From positions 1 to 10,628 of the forward strand of contig CAMCWJ010000071.1 in NCBI GenBank assembly GCA_945882475.1: a DNA stretch of 10,628 bases. Direction: 5' to 3'. This DNA is from Bifidobacterium breve (GTDB taxonomy: Bacteria; Actinomycetota; Actinomycetes; Mycobacteriales; Mycobacteriaceae). The notes under the pieces are model-generated. The model ran no database searches and had not been told where the DNA came from. It saw nothing but the letters and a program-made list of their open reading frames with translations. Positions 1-6,109 of the stretch are shown piece after piece. The number at the start of each line of letters is the position of its first letter. Within the stretch, counting starts at the first letter, position 1. The position numbers and the translations under genes are program-made.

Positions 1-87
1 GGCGCTGACGGCAAACTCGGCAGCAGCGGTCAGGGTCCGGGCCGCGGCGGCGCCGGCGGCGCCGGAGGCTCCGGCGGCGCTGCGTAG
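1..87 (+). CDS. C-terminal end of a PGRS-like glycine-rich protein (5' truncated by window edge)
   Basis: Frame 1 is open from the first base and ends at TAG (85-87), giving 28 residues. Eleven of the last fifteen are Gly in GGAGG/GGSGG runs, ending in GGAA. This is the composition of a mycobacterial PGRS domain and resembles the large gene at 7036, with the same codon style (GGC, GCC). Because the upstream part lies outside the window, it is unknown whether this protein has a PE domain or a signal peptide. The strong hairpin at 120-153 follows its stop by about 30 bases and fits as its terminator. It could also be another Gly-rich repeat protein. The strand and stop codon are clear, but the family call rests on composition alone. 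Confidence 0.65.
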   Translation, partial: GADGKLGSSGQGPGRGGAGGAGGSGGAA

Positions 88-119
88 TAGGCGGCGCAGA
101 TCACTGCAACGTAGAAGTT

Positions 120-153
120 CGAATCGGCCCTCGCGTGAGCGGGGGCCGATTCG
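120..153. terminator. 15-bp hairpin with GTGA tetraloop between convergent genes
   Basis: Bases 120-134 pair with 139-153: eleven Watson-Crick pairs (CGAATCGGCCC with its complement), then a T-G wobble and three more pairs, closed by a GTGA loop of the stable GNRA class. No U-run follows on either strand, which is common for mycobacterial intrinsic terminators. It lies between the stop of the PGRS-like gene (87, +) and the stop of the exported protein gene (193, -), so it can serve both directions. Termination function is inferred from position and stem strength. Confidence 0.7.
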
Positions 154-192
154 CATTGCGGGCAAATCCTCGAGATTGGCGACGAGGCGCGG

Positions 193-759
193 CTAGGCCT
201 GCCCACCGTTGCGCGAACAGGCCAACTGGCCCTCCTGTGCGTAGGTGTTGAGGGCATTGACCGTCGAATTCAGCGAGTCGCCGCCGCCGCGCACGCCCAT
301 GATCAACAGCAGCTTGGTGGCCCGCAGCGACCACGACTGCATGGGGTCTGAGACCTCCTGGGGAAGACCGGCGGTCCGGGAGGCACTCAAGGCCGCCGCG
401 GCGGCCTCGCGCAACGCCGTACGGCCGATCACGTTGCTACGCCACACATTAGGGTCTTGATAGTCCACATAGTTGCCGCCACCGGCACTGGCATAGGCGA
501 AGTCTTCGTAGTTCGACGCAGCGAGATTCAGAGCCCCGCCGAACTGCGAGCAGGCCGTCACGACGGCCTCGTTCGGGCCTGCGGGATCAGCCAGTGGCAC
601 CTCCGGCGCCGGCCCGGCAAGCGACTGCTCGGCGATCGGGGTGGCCGGGTCCACCGGAGTATCACCGGGCTCTGCCGCCGCCGGGTTAACTCCAGCACAC
701 AGCGACGAGGCCACCAACAGGCTTGCCGCCGCGACTGTGCGCATCGCGTGCCTCATCAT
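193..759 (-). CDS. Small exported protein of unknown function with a cysteine pair
   Basis: The product is 188 residues. The N-terminus is a Sec-type signal peptide: basic start (MRHAMRT), hydrophobic core near residues 9-24, and an AAA|EP cleavage site after about residue 29. Cys21 in the core lacks a lipobox (preceded by SSL), so it is not a lipoprotein. Residues 30-65 are Pro/Ala-rich, followed by a folded part of about 120 residues with a single Cys near each end (C70 in TACS, C181 in LACS), which could form a disulfide. The start is uncertain. The AGGGAGG sequence abuts the ATG at 759 and lies only 3 bases from the ATG at 756, while the ATG at 744 has AGG six bases upstream and gives a cleaner signal peptide (183 residues). 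It is divergent from the MspA-family operon and convergent with the PGRS remnant. I do not recognise a named family. The reading frame and export are well supported, and the function is unknown. Confidence 0.8.
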   Translation of the reverse strand: MMRHAMRTVAAASLLVASSLCAGVNPAAAEPGDTPVDPATPIAEQSLAGPAPEVPLADPAGPNEAVVTACSQFGGALNLAASNYEDFAYASAGGGNYVDYQDPNVWRSNVIGRTALREAAAAALSASRTAGLPQEVSDPMQSWSLRATKLLLIMGVRGGGDSLNSTVNALNTYAQEGQLACSRNGGQA

Positions 760-1006
760 CCTCCCTGAGTGCCAAGTGCCTTCAGCGGCTTGAGAGTACC
801 GCGCCGAGAACAGGTGCGTGCCAGCACAACATCCGGTCTCTGAGGGGTCCGCGAGATGGCCGGAAATCGTCTACCCGTAGTACACGGCGTGTTCACCTGC
901 TAGTCGCCTCAAGCCTCAAGCATGTCGCGGTAGGGAAACGATATGGTCTCAATGCCCCCGCTTGAGGTCACAAGCGTTGCCAGCCACAGAGAGGCGCCAA
1001 GAACGC
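760..1006. promoter_or_regulatory. Divergent intergenic region with CCTCAAG repeats
   Basis: This noncoding stretch must hold the promoters for the minus-strand exported protein gene and for the MspA-family operon. CCTCAAG is directly repeated at 907-913 and 914-920. Its reverse complement CTTGAGG is at 961-967, and a shortened copy CTTGAG is at 789-794. A TANNNT-type -10 candidate for the operon, TATGGT, is at 942-947 with no convincing -35, which is not unusual in mycobacteria. GAGAGG at 989-994 is the likely ribosome binding site for the first MspA gene, with a rather long 12-base spacing. Operator function for the repeats is only a guess. Confidence 0.35.
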
Positions 1007-1705
1007 ATGCTGCTCCGATCCGCCACCTTGCTCAGCATCGGCCTCATGGTCGCTGCCGCGACCGCCCCCGTGGGCCTCGCCGACCCGCCGGCCGACCCCA
1101 GCGTCACCCCGGTGGCCAACGCGGCACCGGCACCCGGCGCGCCGAACTCCCCCATGCCGTCGGGCACTCCGGGCTCCCTGAACTCGCCGGAGGGCTGGGT
1201 GCTGGCAGTGTCTGCGCAGAGTGAGTCCATCGAACCGGTGGCGTCGCTGACCAACTCACCGTGGTCGCGCGAGTATCTGGTCGACGGCACCTTCCTCGGT
1301 ACGGTGACCGGGTCGGGCACGACCAAGCTGGCCGGCGGATCACTGGAGGCCGGCTATCAGATCGGGTGCGGCATCACCCAGGACGACATCGAATCGATCA
1401 GCACCGCCGGCATCACGCCCGGTCTGGGCATTCCATTCATCTCCGGCACGATCTTCCCGATCGTCCTCGGGTTGAGCGCCACCCAGCAGATCAAGATCGA
1501 CCTCAAGCCCGGCACCATCAACATCGTGCCGGTGGGCAAGAAGTCGTTCAAAGGCACGAAGGCGCGGATCTCCGTCACCGGTTTCCGGATCAAGATCGAC
1601 GGGTGCGCCGGACAGTCGTTCATCCGCTCGTATGCGACGTTCACCAATTCCACCGACAACACCGACGACGTGGTGACCTACCTCGGCGTCACCAAAGCCG
1701 TCTAG
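1007..1705 (+). CDS. MspA-family porin-like exported protein, copy 1
   Basis: The product is 232 residues from ATG 1007. This start is preferred over TTG 962 because it gives a 25-residue signal peptide (MLLRSATLLSIGLMVAAATA onward) of the same length as in the next gene, and both are followed by DPPADP. A Pro/Ala linker follows, then an MspA-type domain. The core GSLEAGYQIGCG (about residues 111-122) matches GTLELGYQIG of MspA, and the C-terminal IRSYA..VVTYLG matches the LRPFA..VTTYG end of MspA. MspA proteins form octameric outer-membrane pores that admit small hydrophilic solutes. Unlike MspA, this one has two cysteines, C121 and C200. The acidic constriction-loop region of MspA is not recognisable, so pore formation is uncertain. 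It is first in the predicted operon, 28 bases before its paralogue. Family membership is well supported, while the role as an open porin is inferred. Confidence 0.87.
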   Translation: MLLRSATLLSIGLMVAAATAPVGLADPPADPSVTPVANAAPAPGAPNSPMPSGTPGSLNSPEGWVLAVSAQSESIEPVASLTNSPWSREYLVDGTFLGTVTGSGTTKLAGGSLEAGYQIGCGITQDDIESISTAGITPGLGIPFISGTIFPIVLGLSATQQIKIDLKPGTINIVPVGKKSFKGTKARISVTGFRIKIDGCAGQSFIRSYATFTNSTDNTDDVVTYLGVTKAV

Positions 1706-1733
1706 TCCGGACTCGAGAAAGGCGCGCGAAGAC

Positions 1734-2447
1734 ATGTCGTACCGAATCGCCTCGTTGGCCATTGGTTGCCTTCTGATAGCGGCCGTCAACGCCCCGATAG
1801 CCGCGGGCGACCCGCCTGCGGACCCGGCCATCCCGCCGGCCGCTCCCGGGGCCGCGGAAGTCGTTCCGATGGCAGCTGCCGTCGCTCCCCCGTTGGATAC
1901 CGGAGCCGTCGCCTCGGAGGTGCCCGGTATCGCAAAGACCCCGGACGGCCGGACGCTGACCGTGGCCGCGAAGAACGAGACGCAGATGCCGGTGGCGCCG
2001 TTGACCACGTCGCTGGCCGCTCGCGACTGGCTGGTGGGCGGCACCTTCACCGGAACCACCACGGGCAAGGTGGAAGGCGGAACCCTGGAGGTCGGTTATC
2101 AGATCGGCTGCGGCGTCGAGATGGACAAGTACAAATTGAACGGTTCGATCGGCGCCGCTCTCGGCAACAGCGCCCTCAACATCACGGGCTTCCAGGCGCC
2201 CGGCGTGTTCACCATTCCGATCCAGGGACAATTCGAGGTCGAGCCGCGACCCGGCACCGTCACCAATGTGCTGGTGGACAAGAAGAATTTCAAGGGCACC
2301 TCGGCGCGGGTCACCCTCAAGGACATCCACATCAAGGTCGACAACTGCGTCGGCGCCTCGTCGCTGCGCTCGTACGCGGTGCTGACGAGTTCGGGCACCG
2401 ACGAAGACGACATCGTCGCCTACTACGGCGTGACCAAGGTCTTCTGA
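1734..2447 (+). CDS. MspA-family porin-like exported protein, copy 2
   Basis: The product is 237 residues. AGAAAGG at 1716-1722 is the likely ribosome binding site. The signal peptide covers about residues 1-25, followed by DPPADPAIPP. The mature domain opens with DGRTLTV (seen in MspA as DGQDRTLTV), then GGTLEVGYQIGCG near residue 120, SARVTLKDIHIKVDNCVG, and LRSYAVLTSSG..IVAYYG at the end, all in MspA order. C126 and C205 are 79 residues apart, exactly as C121 and C200 are in copy 1, which suggests a shared disulfide absent from MspA itself. An additional Cys12 lies in the signal peptide. The two copies are a diverged tandem duplication. The stop codon overlaps the start of the next gene (TGATG), so translation is probably coupled. 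It may be an outer-membrane pore subunit, possibly hetero-oligomeric with copy 1, or a non-pore MspA-fold exported protein. Confidence 0.88.
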   Translation: MSYRIASLAIGCLLIAAVNAPIAAGDPPADPAIPPAAPGAAEVVPMAAAVAPPLDTGAVASEVPGIAKTPDGRTLTVAAKNETQMPVAPLTTSLAARDWLVGGTFTGTTTGKVEGGTLEVGYQIGCGVEMDKYKLNGSIGAALGNSALNITGFQAPGVFTIPIQGQFEVEPRPGTVTNVLVDKKNFKGTSARVTLKDIHIKVDNCVGASSLRSYAVLTSSGTDEDDIVAYYGVTKVF

Positions 2448-3061
2448 TGCTGACCGCCGCGCTGAGCCGCGTGGCACTGGTCGCGGGGGTGGCGGCATTG
2501 CTGGTCGCCTCCCCGACCGCGGGTGCCGAGCCGGTCCCGCCACCGCCGGACCCGGCCGTGCTCGTGCCAGACCCGGCGATCGACACGGCGGCGGCCGCGC
2601 TTCCCGCGCCGAACCCGTTCGCCGCCAATTCCCAACTCACCAAAGACAACCCGCTCGGGGCGTTCGCCGACATCCTGGCCCAGTCCTCGCCCGCGATGCT
2701 TCTGAACCCGCCTCCGGCACCCGGCACCGGAGCCGCGGTGAATCCGCTGGCCGGCCTGGAACTGCTGATGCCGGAGAACTACGGCATGCCGGCCGGCGAT
2801 TCGCCGTCGCCCTACGCCCTCGGCGAGGGCAACAACGGGCCGTTCGCCCGTATCAACGCCTTCAAGGGCGTGCACGCCCTCGCGCACGCGGGGCTGGGCC
2901 GGATGCCCGGCGTCGAATTGGGCCAGCCACTCCCGGGCACGGCGCCGCCGCCCGGCACGGCGCTGCCACCCGGCCTGGTGCAGTTCTATCCCGACCCGGC
3001 TCTCCTGCCGCCCCTACCGGTACCGCCGGTACCGCCACTCCCGCCGGTGCCGCCGGGCTGA
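2447..3061 (+). CDS. Proline-rich exported protein of unknown function (1)
   Basis: The product is 204 residues. The ATG shares one base with the upstream TGA (TGATG), and AAGG at 2436-2439 gives a 7-base spacing, so coupling to the MspA-family gene is likely. Residues 1-26 form a signal peptide (hydrophobic 8-21, cleavage near AGA|EP). A Pro-rich segment follows (28-56), then a central region of mixed composition with ADILAQS (74-80), LLMPENYGMPAGD (106-118) and an Ala/His/Gly stretch (133-160). The tail (162-204) is strongly Pro-rich and ends in PVPPVPPLPPVPPG. Such a tail is extended and could reach through or bind the cell wall. ILAQS and parts of the central region resemble the next gene, suggesting an old duplication. 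No catalytic motif is visible and I do not recognise a named family. Co-transcription with MspA-type genes suggests an accessory envelope protein. Confidence 0.8.
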   Translation: MLTAALSRVALVAGVAALLVASPTAGAEPVPPPPDPAVLVPDPAIDTAAAALPAPNPFAANSQLTKDNPLGAFADILAQSSPAMLLNPPPAPGTGAAVNPLAGLELLMPENYGMPAGDSPSPYALGEGNNGPFARINAFKGVHALAHAGLGRMPGVELGQPLPGTAPPPGTALPPGLVQFYPDPALLPPLPVPPVPPLPPVPPG

Positions 3062-3078
3062 TCGCCGCGTACTACGGT

Positions 3079-3678
3079 GTGCCCATGGCAACCGGCAGAC
3101 GGTGGGTGGTGTGCGCTGCGGTGCTCGCCGTCAGCGCGGTCATCGGCGCCGCCCACGCCTCGGCGGAGCCTCCCGGGATTGGGGTTGGCGAGCCGGTTCA
3201 GACCGGCGAACCGGCGCCGGTTCCCATGCCCCCGGTTCCCATGCCCCAGGTTCCCATGCCCCCGGTTCCCATGCCCGAGCCTCTCCCCGAGCCCATCGGC
3301 ATGATCCCGCCGATCGAGACGATCGGCAACCTGCTGGCCCAGAGCGGAACCGACCCGGCCGGACCGCTCGGCCTGCCGGCGTTGCCCGGCTACGCGGTGC
3401 TGCTGGGCCAGAACACCATGCCGGTGGCGCCCGGGGACGTCGGCCCGGCCACGATCCCCAACCTGAACGCATACAACCCCGAGTACCTGCTGGGACAGAA
3501 CATCACACCGGCCGCCCCGGGTGAGGGCACGGCGGCGCCGGGAATCGGGCCTAGCCCGGACAGCCCCGGCACCGGCCGGGTGGCCTTCCTACGCCGCCTG
3601 CACGAGATGTATCAGGCCGGACTGCTCACCGGCGCACTCCTCGGCCAGAACCCGCCCGAGCCGGCGCCGGCGGGCTGA
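3079..3678 (+). CDS. Proline-rich exported protein with LLGQN repeats (2)
   Basis: The product is 199 residues from GTG 3079. ATG 3085, two codons later, is an equally plausible start, and neither has a clear Shine-Dalgarno sequence. A signal peptide ends near AHASA|EPP (after residue 29). Residues 47-66 are four tandem VPMPx pentapeptides encoded by a 15-bp DNA repeat. LLAQSG at 85-90 echoes ILAQSS in the preceding protein. LLGQN occurs three times (108-112, 137-141, 187-191), and the first two are followed by T/I-x-P-x-APG-D/E, giving units of about 29 residues. A short helical-looking stretch, AFLRRLHEMYQAGLLTG (169-185), precedes the last copy. No enzyme motif is seen. The gene starts 17 bases after its likely paralogue stops. 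It may be a structural or adaptor envelope protein, and the function is unknown. Confidence 0.8.
   Translation: MPMATGRRWVVCAAVLAVSAVIGAAHASAEPPGIGVGEPVQTGEPAPVPMPPVPMPQVPMPPVPMPEPLPEPIGMIPPIETIGNLLAQSGTDPAGPLGLPALPGYAVLLGQNTMPVAPGDVGPATIPNLNAYNPEYLLGQNITPAAPGEGTAAPGIGPSPDSPGTGRVAFLRRLHEMYQAGLLTGALLGQNPPEPAPAG
3220..3279 (+). repeat. Four tandem 15-bp repeats inside the second proline-rich gene
   Basis: The unit GTTCCCATGCCCCCG is repeated four times end to end (3220-3234, 3235-3249, 3250-3264, 3265-3279). Units 1 and 3 are identical, unit 2 differs by one base and unit 4 by two bases near its end. Each unit encodes VPMP plus one variable residue (P, Q, P, E). The near-identity at DNA level implies recent expansion or homogenisation. 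Because the unit is a multiple of three, copy-number change would keep the reading frame. Confidence 0.93.
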
Positions 3679-3716
3679 ACCGCCAGGGCTGGCGCCCTCT
3701 CCGATAGGTTCATCCG

Positions 3717-6089
3717 GTGCGGGTCGACGGACGCGAGGTCGCGGTTTCTGGTGACCTGCTGCAACCACTGACCCGACGCACCAACGACATCGTCCGGCTG
3801 GCCCTGGCCACGGCGTTCCTGGCGCTCATCATCACCAGTTCGCTCATCACCCGCAGCGATTGGGTTGGCCTGGAGAAGTCGGTATCTCGGATCGTCGGCG
3901 TGCTGACTCCCACCCAGTCGAATCTGGTGTACCTCGCCTACGGCGTCGCGATCGTCGCGCTGCCGTTCATCATCCTGATCGGCCTGATCGCCGGGCGGCA
4001 GTGGAAACTGCTCGGCGCCTACGCCGCAGCGGGTTTCATCGCTGTGCTGGCGCTGTCGATCACCGGCGAGGGCATCGCGGCGCCGCGCTGGGATTTCGAT
4101 GAGTCCCAACGACTTTCGACAGTGCTCTCCCAATTCCTCGACGACCCGCGCTGGATCGCCATGCTGGCGGCAATGCTCACTGTGTCGGGCCCGTGGCTGC
4201 CCGGCCGCTGGCGGCGGTGGTGGTGGGCTCTGCTGCTGGCGTTCGTGCCGATTCATCTGGTGGTCAGCGCCGTGGTGCCGGCCCGCTCCCTGCTCGGACT
4301 TGCGGTGGGCTGGTTCGTCGGCGCGCTGATCGTTCTGCTGGTGGGGACGCCCGCTCTGGAGGTGCCCCTCGACGATGCGGTGCGGGCGCTGGCCCGCCGC
4401 GGGTTCGTCGCCGATGCGTTGCGGGTGGTGCGACCGGCCGGTCACGGGCCGTTGGAGATGCTGGCCACCAACGAGGTCGGATCCGAGGTGGTCGTCGAGC
4501 TGTACGGACCCAACCAGCGCAGCGGGGGGGCGCTGCGACAGTTCTGGCGCTGGCTGGTGCTCCGCGACAGCGAGACCGCGCCGCTGCAGACCTCGATGCA
4601 CCGCGCCGTCGAACACCGGGCGCTGATGACCATCGCCGCCGGCGACCTCGAGGTGGCGAACACCGAGACGGTGGGCGTGGCCGGAATCGAGCGGGGCTGG
4701 ACGATGCTGGCGCACACGCCGCCGCGCGGCACCCCGCTTGCTCAAGCCGACCGCGACGGACTCGTCGAGCGCGTCTGGCAGACCCTCGGAGTCCTGCACC
4801 TGCGTCAGATCTCGCACGGCGACCTGCGTGCGGAGCACATCACTGTGAACTCCGGACAGGTGTTGTTCGGCGGATTCGGCAATTCCGAGTACGGCGCCTC
4901 CGACGGGCAATTGCAGTCCGACGTCGCCCAATTGCTGGTGACGACGACCGAGATGTTCGGTGCTGAACCGTCGGTACGCGCGGCCATCGACGTGCTCGGC
5001 ACCGAACCCGTCCTGGCCGCATCGCGGCGGCTCACGCACTCGGCGATGCCGCCGCGCATCCGTCGCACGCTCAGCGATCCCAAGGCTGCACTGGCCGCGG
5101 CGCGCGATGAGGTCAAGCGGCAGACGGGGGCCGCGGCCATTCAGGCCGAGACCATCACCCGATTCACCCGCCGGCAGCTGATCCAACTCGTGCTGCTGGT
5201 GGCACTGGTCTATGTGGCGTACCCGTTCATCAGCACGGTGCCCACCTTCATCAACGAGTTGCGCAACGCGAACTGGTGGTGGGCGCTGGCGGGTCTGGCG
5301 GTCTCCGCACTGAGGTACGTCGGGGCGGCGGGCGCCCTGTGGGCGTGCGCATCGGAACTGGTGACCTTCCGGCATGTGTTGATCATGCAGTTCGCCAGCA
5401 CCTTCGCGGCTACCACCACACCGGCCGGGGTCGGTGGGCTCGCCCTGAGCACCCGCTTCCTGCAGAAGGCCGGACTGGGCACCATGCGGGCGACCGCCGC
5501 GGTGGCGGTGCAGCAGGCGGTACAGGTGATCACCCACGTCGCACTGCTGGTGTTGTTCAGCGTCGCCGCGGGGGCATCGGCGGACCTGTCGCGGTTCGTG
5601 CCGAAGACGACCCTGATCTATCTGATCGCCGGCGTGGCGCTGGGAACGCTGGGGGCTTTCCTGTTCGTGCCCAAACTCCGCACCTGGCTCGACACGGCGG
5701 TCCGGCCAAAGATCAACGAGGTGGGCGTCGAACTCGTCGAGCTGGTGCGCGACCCCAAGCGCTTCGCAATTATCGTATTAGGCTGCGCTGCAACCACTTT
5801 GGGTGCAGCCTTCACCCTGTGGGCCAGCGTGGAGGCCTTCGGCGGGGGGACGACATTCGTCACGGTCACCGTGGTGACGATGGTCGGCGGCACCTTGGCC
5901 TCGGCCGCACCCACACCCGGCGGGGTGGGCGCGGTGGAAGCGGCCCTGATCGGCGGACTGGCCGCGTTCGGGGTTCCCACCGCCGTCGCCGGTCCCTCGG
6001 TGCTGCTCTACCGGGTGCTGACCTGTTGGCTTCCGGTGTTCGCCGGCTGGCCGATCATGCGGTGGCTCACCGCGCGAGACATGATCTAG
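3717..6089 (+). CDS. Multi-domain membrane protein: N-terminal membrane region, pseudokinase-like middle, C-terminal flippase-like/LPG-synthase TM domain
   Basis: The product is 790 residues from GTG 3717, with a weak GATAGG site 8 bases upstream. About six hydrophobic helices lie near 27-45, 70-93, 98-116, 146-162, 169-187 and 191-210. Residues 215-480 are soluble and kinase-like. HGDLRAEH (367-374) matches the catalytic loop HxDLxxxN, but His replaces the Mg-binding Asn, and in LFGGFGNSE the DFG Asp is Gly, so it is probably a pseudokinase. Residues 485-790 form a second membrane domain with ATTTPAGVGG near 565 and PTPGGVGAVEAAL at 732-744, the signature of the LPG-synthase-TM/flippase-like (UPF0104, YbhN-like) family. 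Members of this family move or modify membrane lipids, but the Lys-transferring domain of MprF is absent. The last N-terminal helices (ARSLLGLAVGWFVGA) faintly resemble a degenerate PAP2 phosphatase end, which is a weak idea. It lies 37 bases after the secreted-protein genes and 20 before the SDR gene. Substrate unknown. Confidence 0.85.
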   Translation: MRVDGREVAVSGDLLQPLTRRTNDIVRLALATAFLALIITSSLITRSDWVGLEKSVSRIVGVLTPTQSNLVYLAYGVAIVALPFIILIGLIAGRQWKLLGAYAAAGFIAVLALSITGEGIAAPRWDFDESQRLSTVLSQFLDDPRWIAMLAAMLTVSGPWLPGRWRRWWWALLLAFVPIHLVVSAVVPARSLLGLAVGWFVGALIVLLVGTPALEVPLDDAVRALARRGFVADALRVVRPAGHGPLEMLATNEVGSEVVVELYGPNQRSGGALRQFWRWLVLRDSETAPLQTSMHRAVEHRALMTIAAGDLEVANTETVGVAGIERGWTMLAHTPPRGTPLAQADRDGLVERVWQTLGVLHLRQISHGDLRAEHITVNSGQVLFGGFGNSEYGASDGQLQSDVAQLLVTTTEMFGAEPSVRAAIDVLGTEPVLAASRRLTHSAMPPRIRRTLSDPKAALAAARDEVKRQTGAAAIQAETITRFTRRQLIQLVLLVALVYVAYPFISTVPTFINELRNANWWWALAGLAVSALRYVGAAGALWACASELVTFRHVLIMQFASTFAATTTPAGVGGLALSTRFLQKAGLGTMRATAAVAVQQAVQVITHVALLVLFSVAAGASADLSRFVPKTTLIYLIAGVALGTLGAFLFVPKLRTWLDTAVRPKINEVGVELVELVRDPKRFAIIVLGCAATTLGAAFTLWASVEAFGGGTTFVTVTVVTMVGGTLASAAPTPGGVGAVEAALIGGLAAFGVPTAVAGPSVLLYRVLTCWLPVFAGWPIMRWLTARDMI

Positions 6090-6109
6090 CTTCCGTAGAA
6101 AGGGATTCC

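Noticed and set aside
112..135. GTTCGAATC, resembling a tRNA T-arm (possible tRNA end or attachment site)
   Set aside because: No acceptor stem, anticodon arm or D-arm fits around it. The sequence is fully explained as one side of the 15-bp terminator hairpin.
193..759. Lipoprotein call because of Cys21 in the signal peptide
   Set aside because: The residues before it (ASSL) do not fit a lipobox, and a normal AAA|EP cleavage site follows.
962..1006. TTG start at 962 for the first MspA-family gene
   Set aside because: It would add a 15-residue polar extension before the signal peptide. ATG 1007 gives a signal peptide of the same length as the paralogue's.
4524..4530. Run of seven G in the membrane protein gene as a phase-variation tract
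   Set aside because: The reading frame is intact through it, and a run of seven is unremarkable in high-GC DNA. It should only be noted as a possible sequencing-error site.
3612..5537. 641-codon minus-strand frame opposite the membrane protein gene
   Set aside because: It is His/Arg/Gln-rich low-complexity translation typical of antisense shadow in high-GC DNA. The + frame has clear transmembrane and family motifs.
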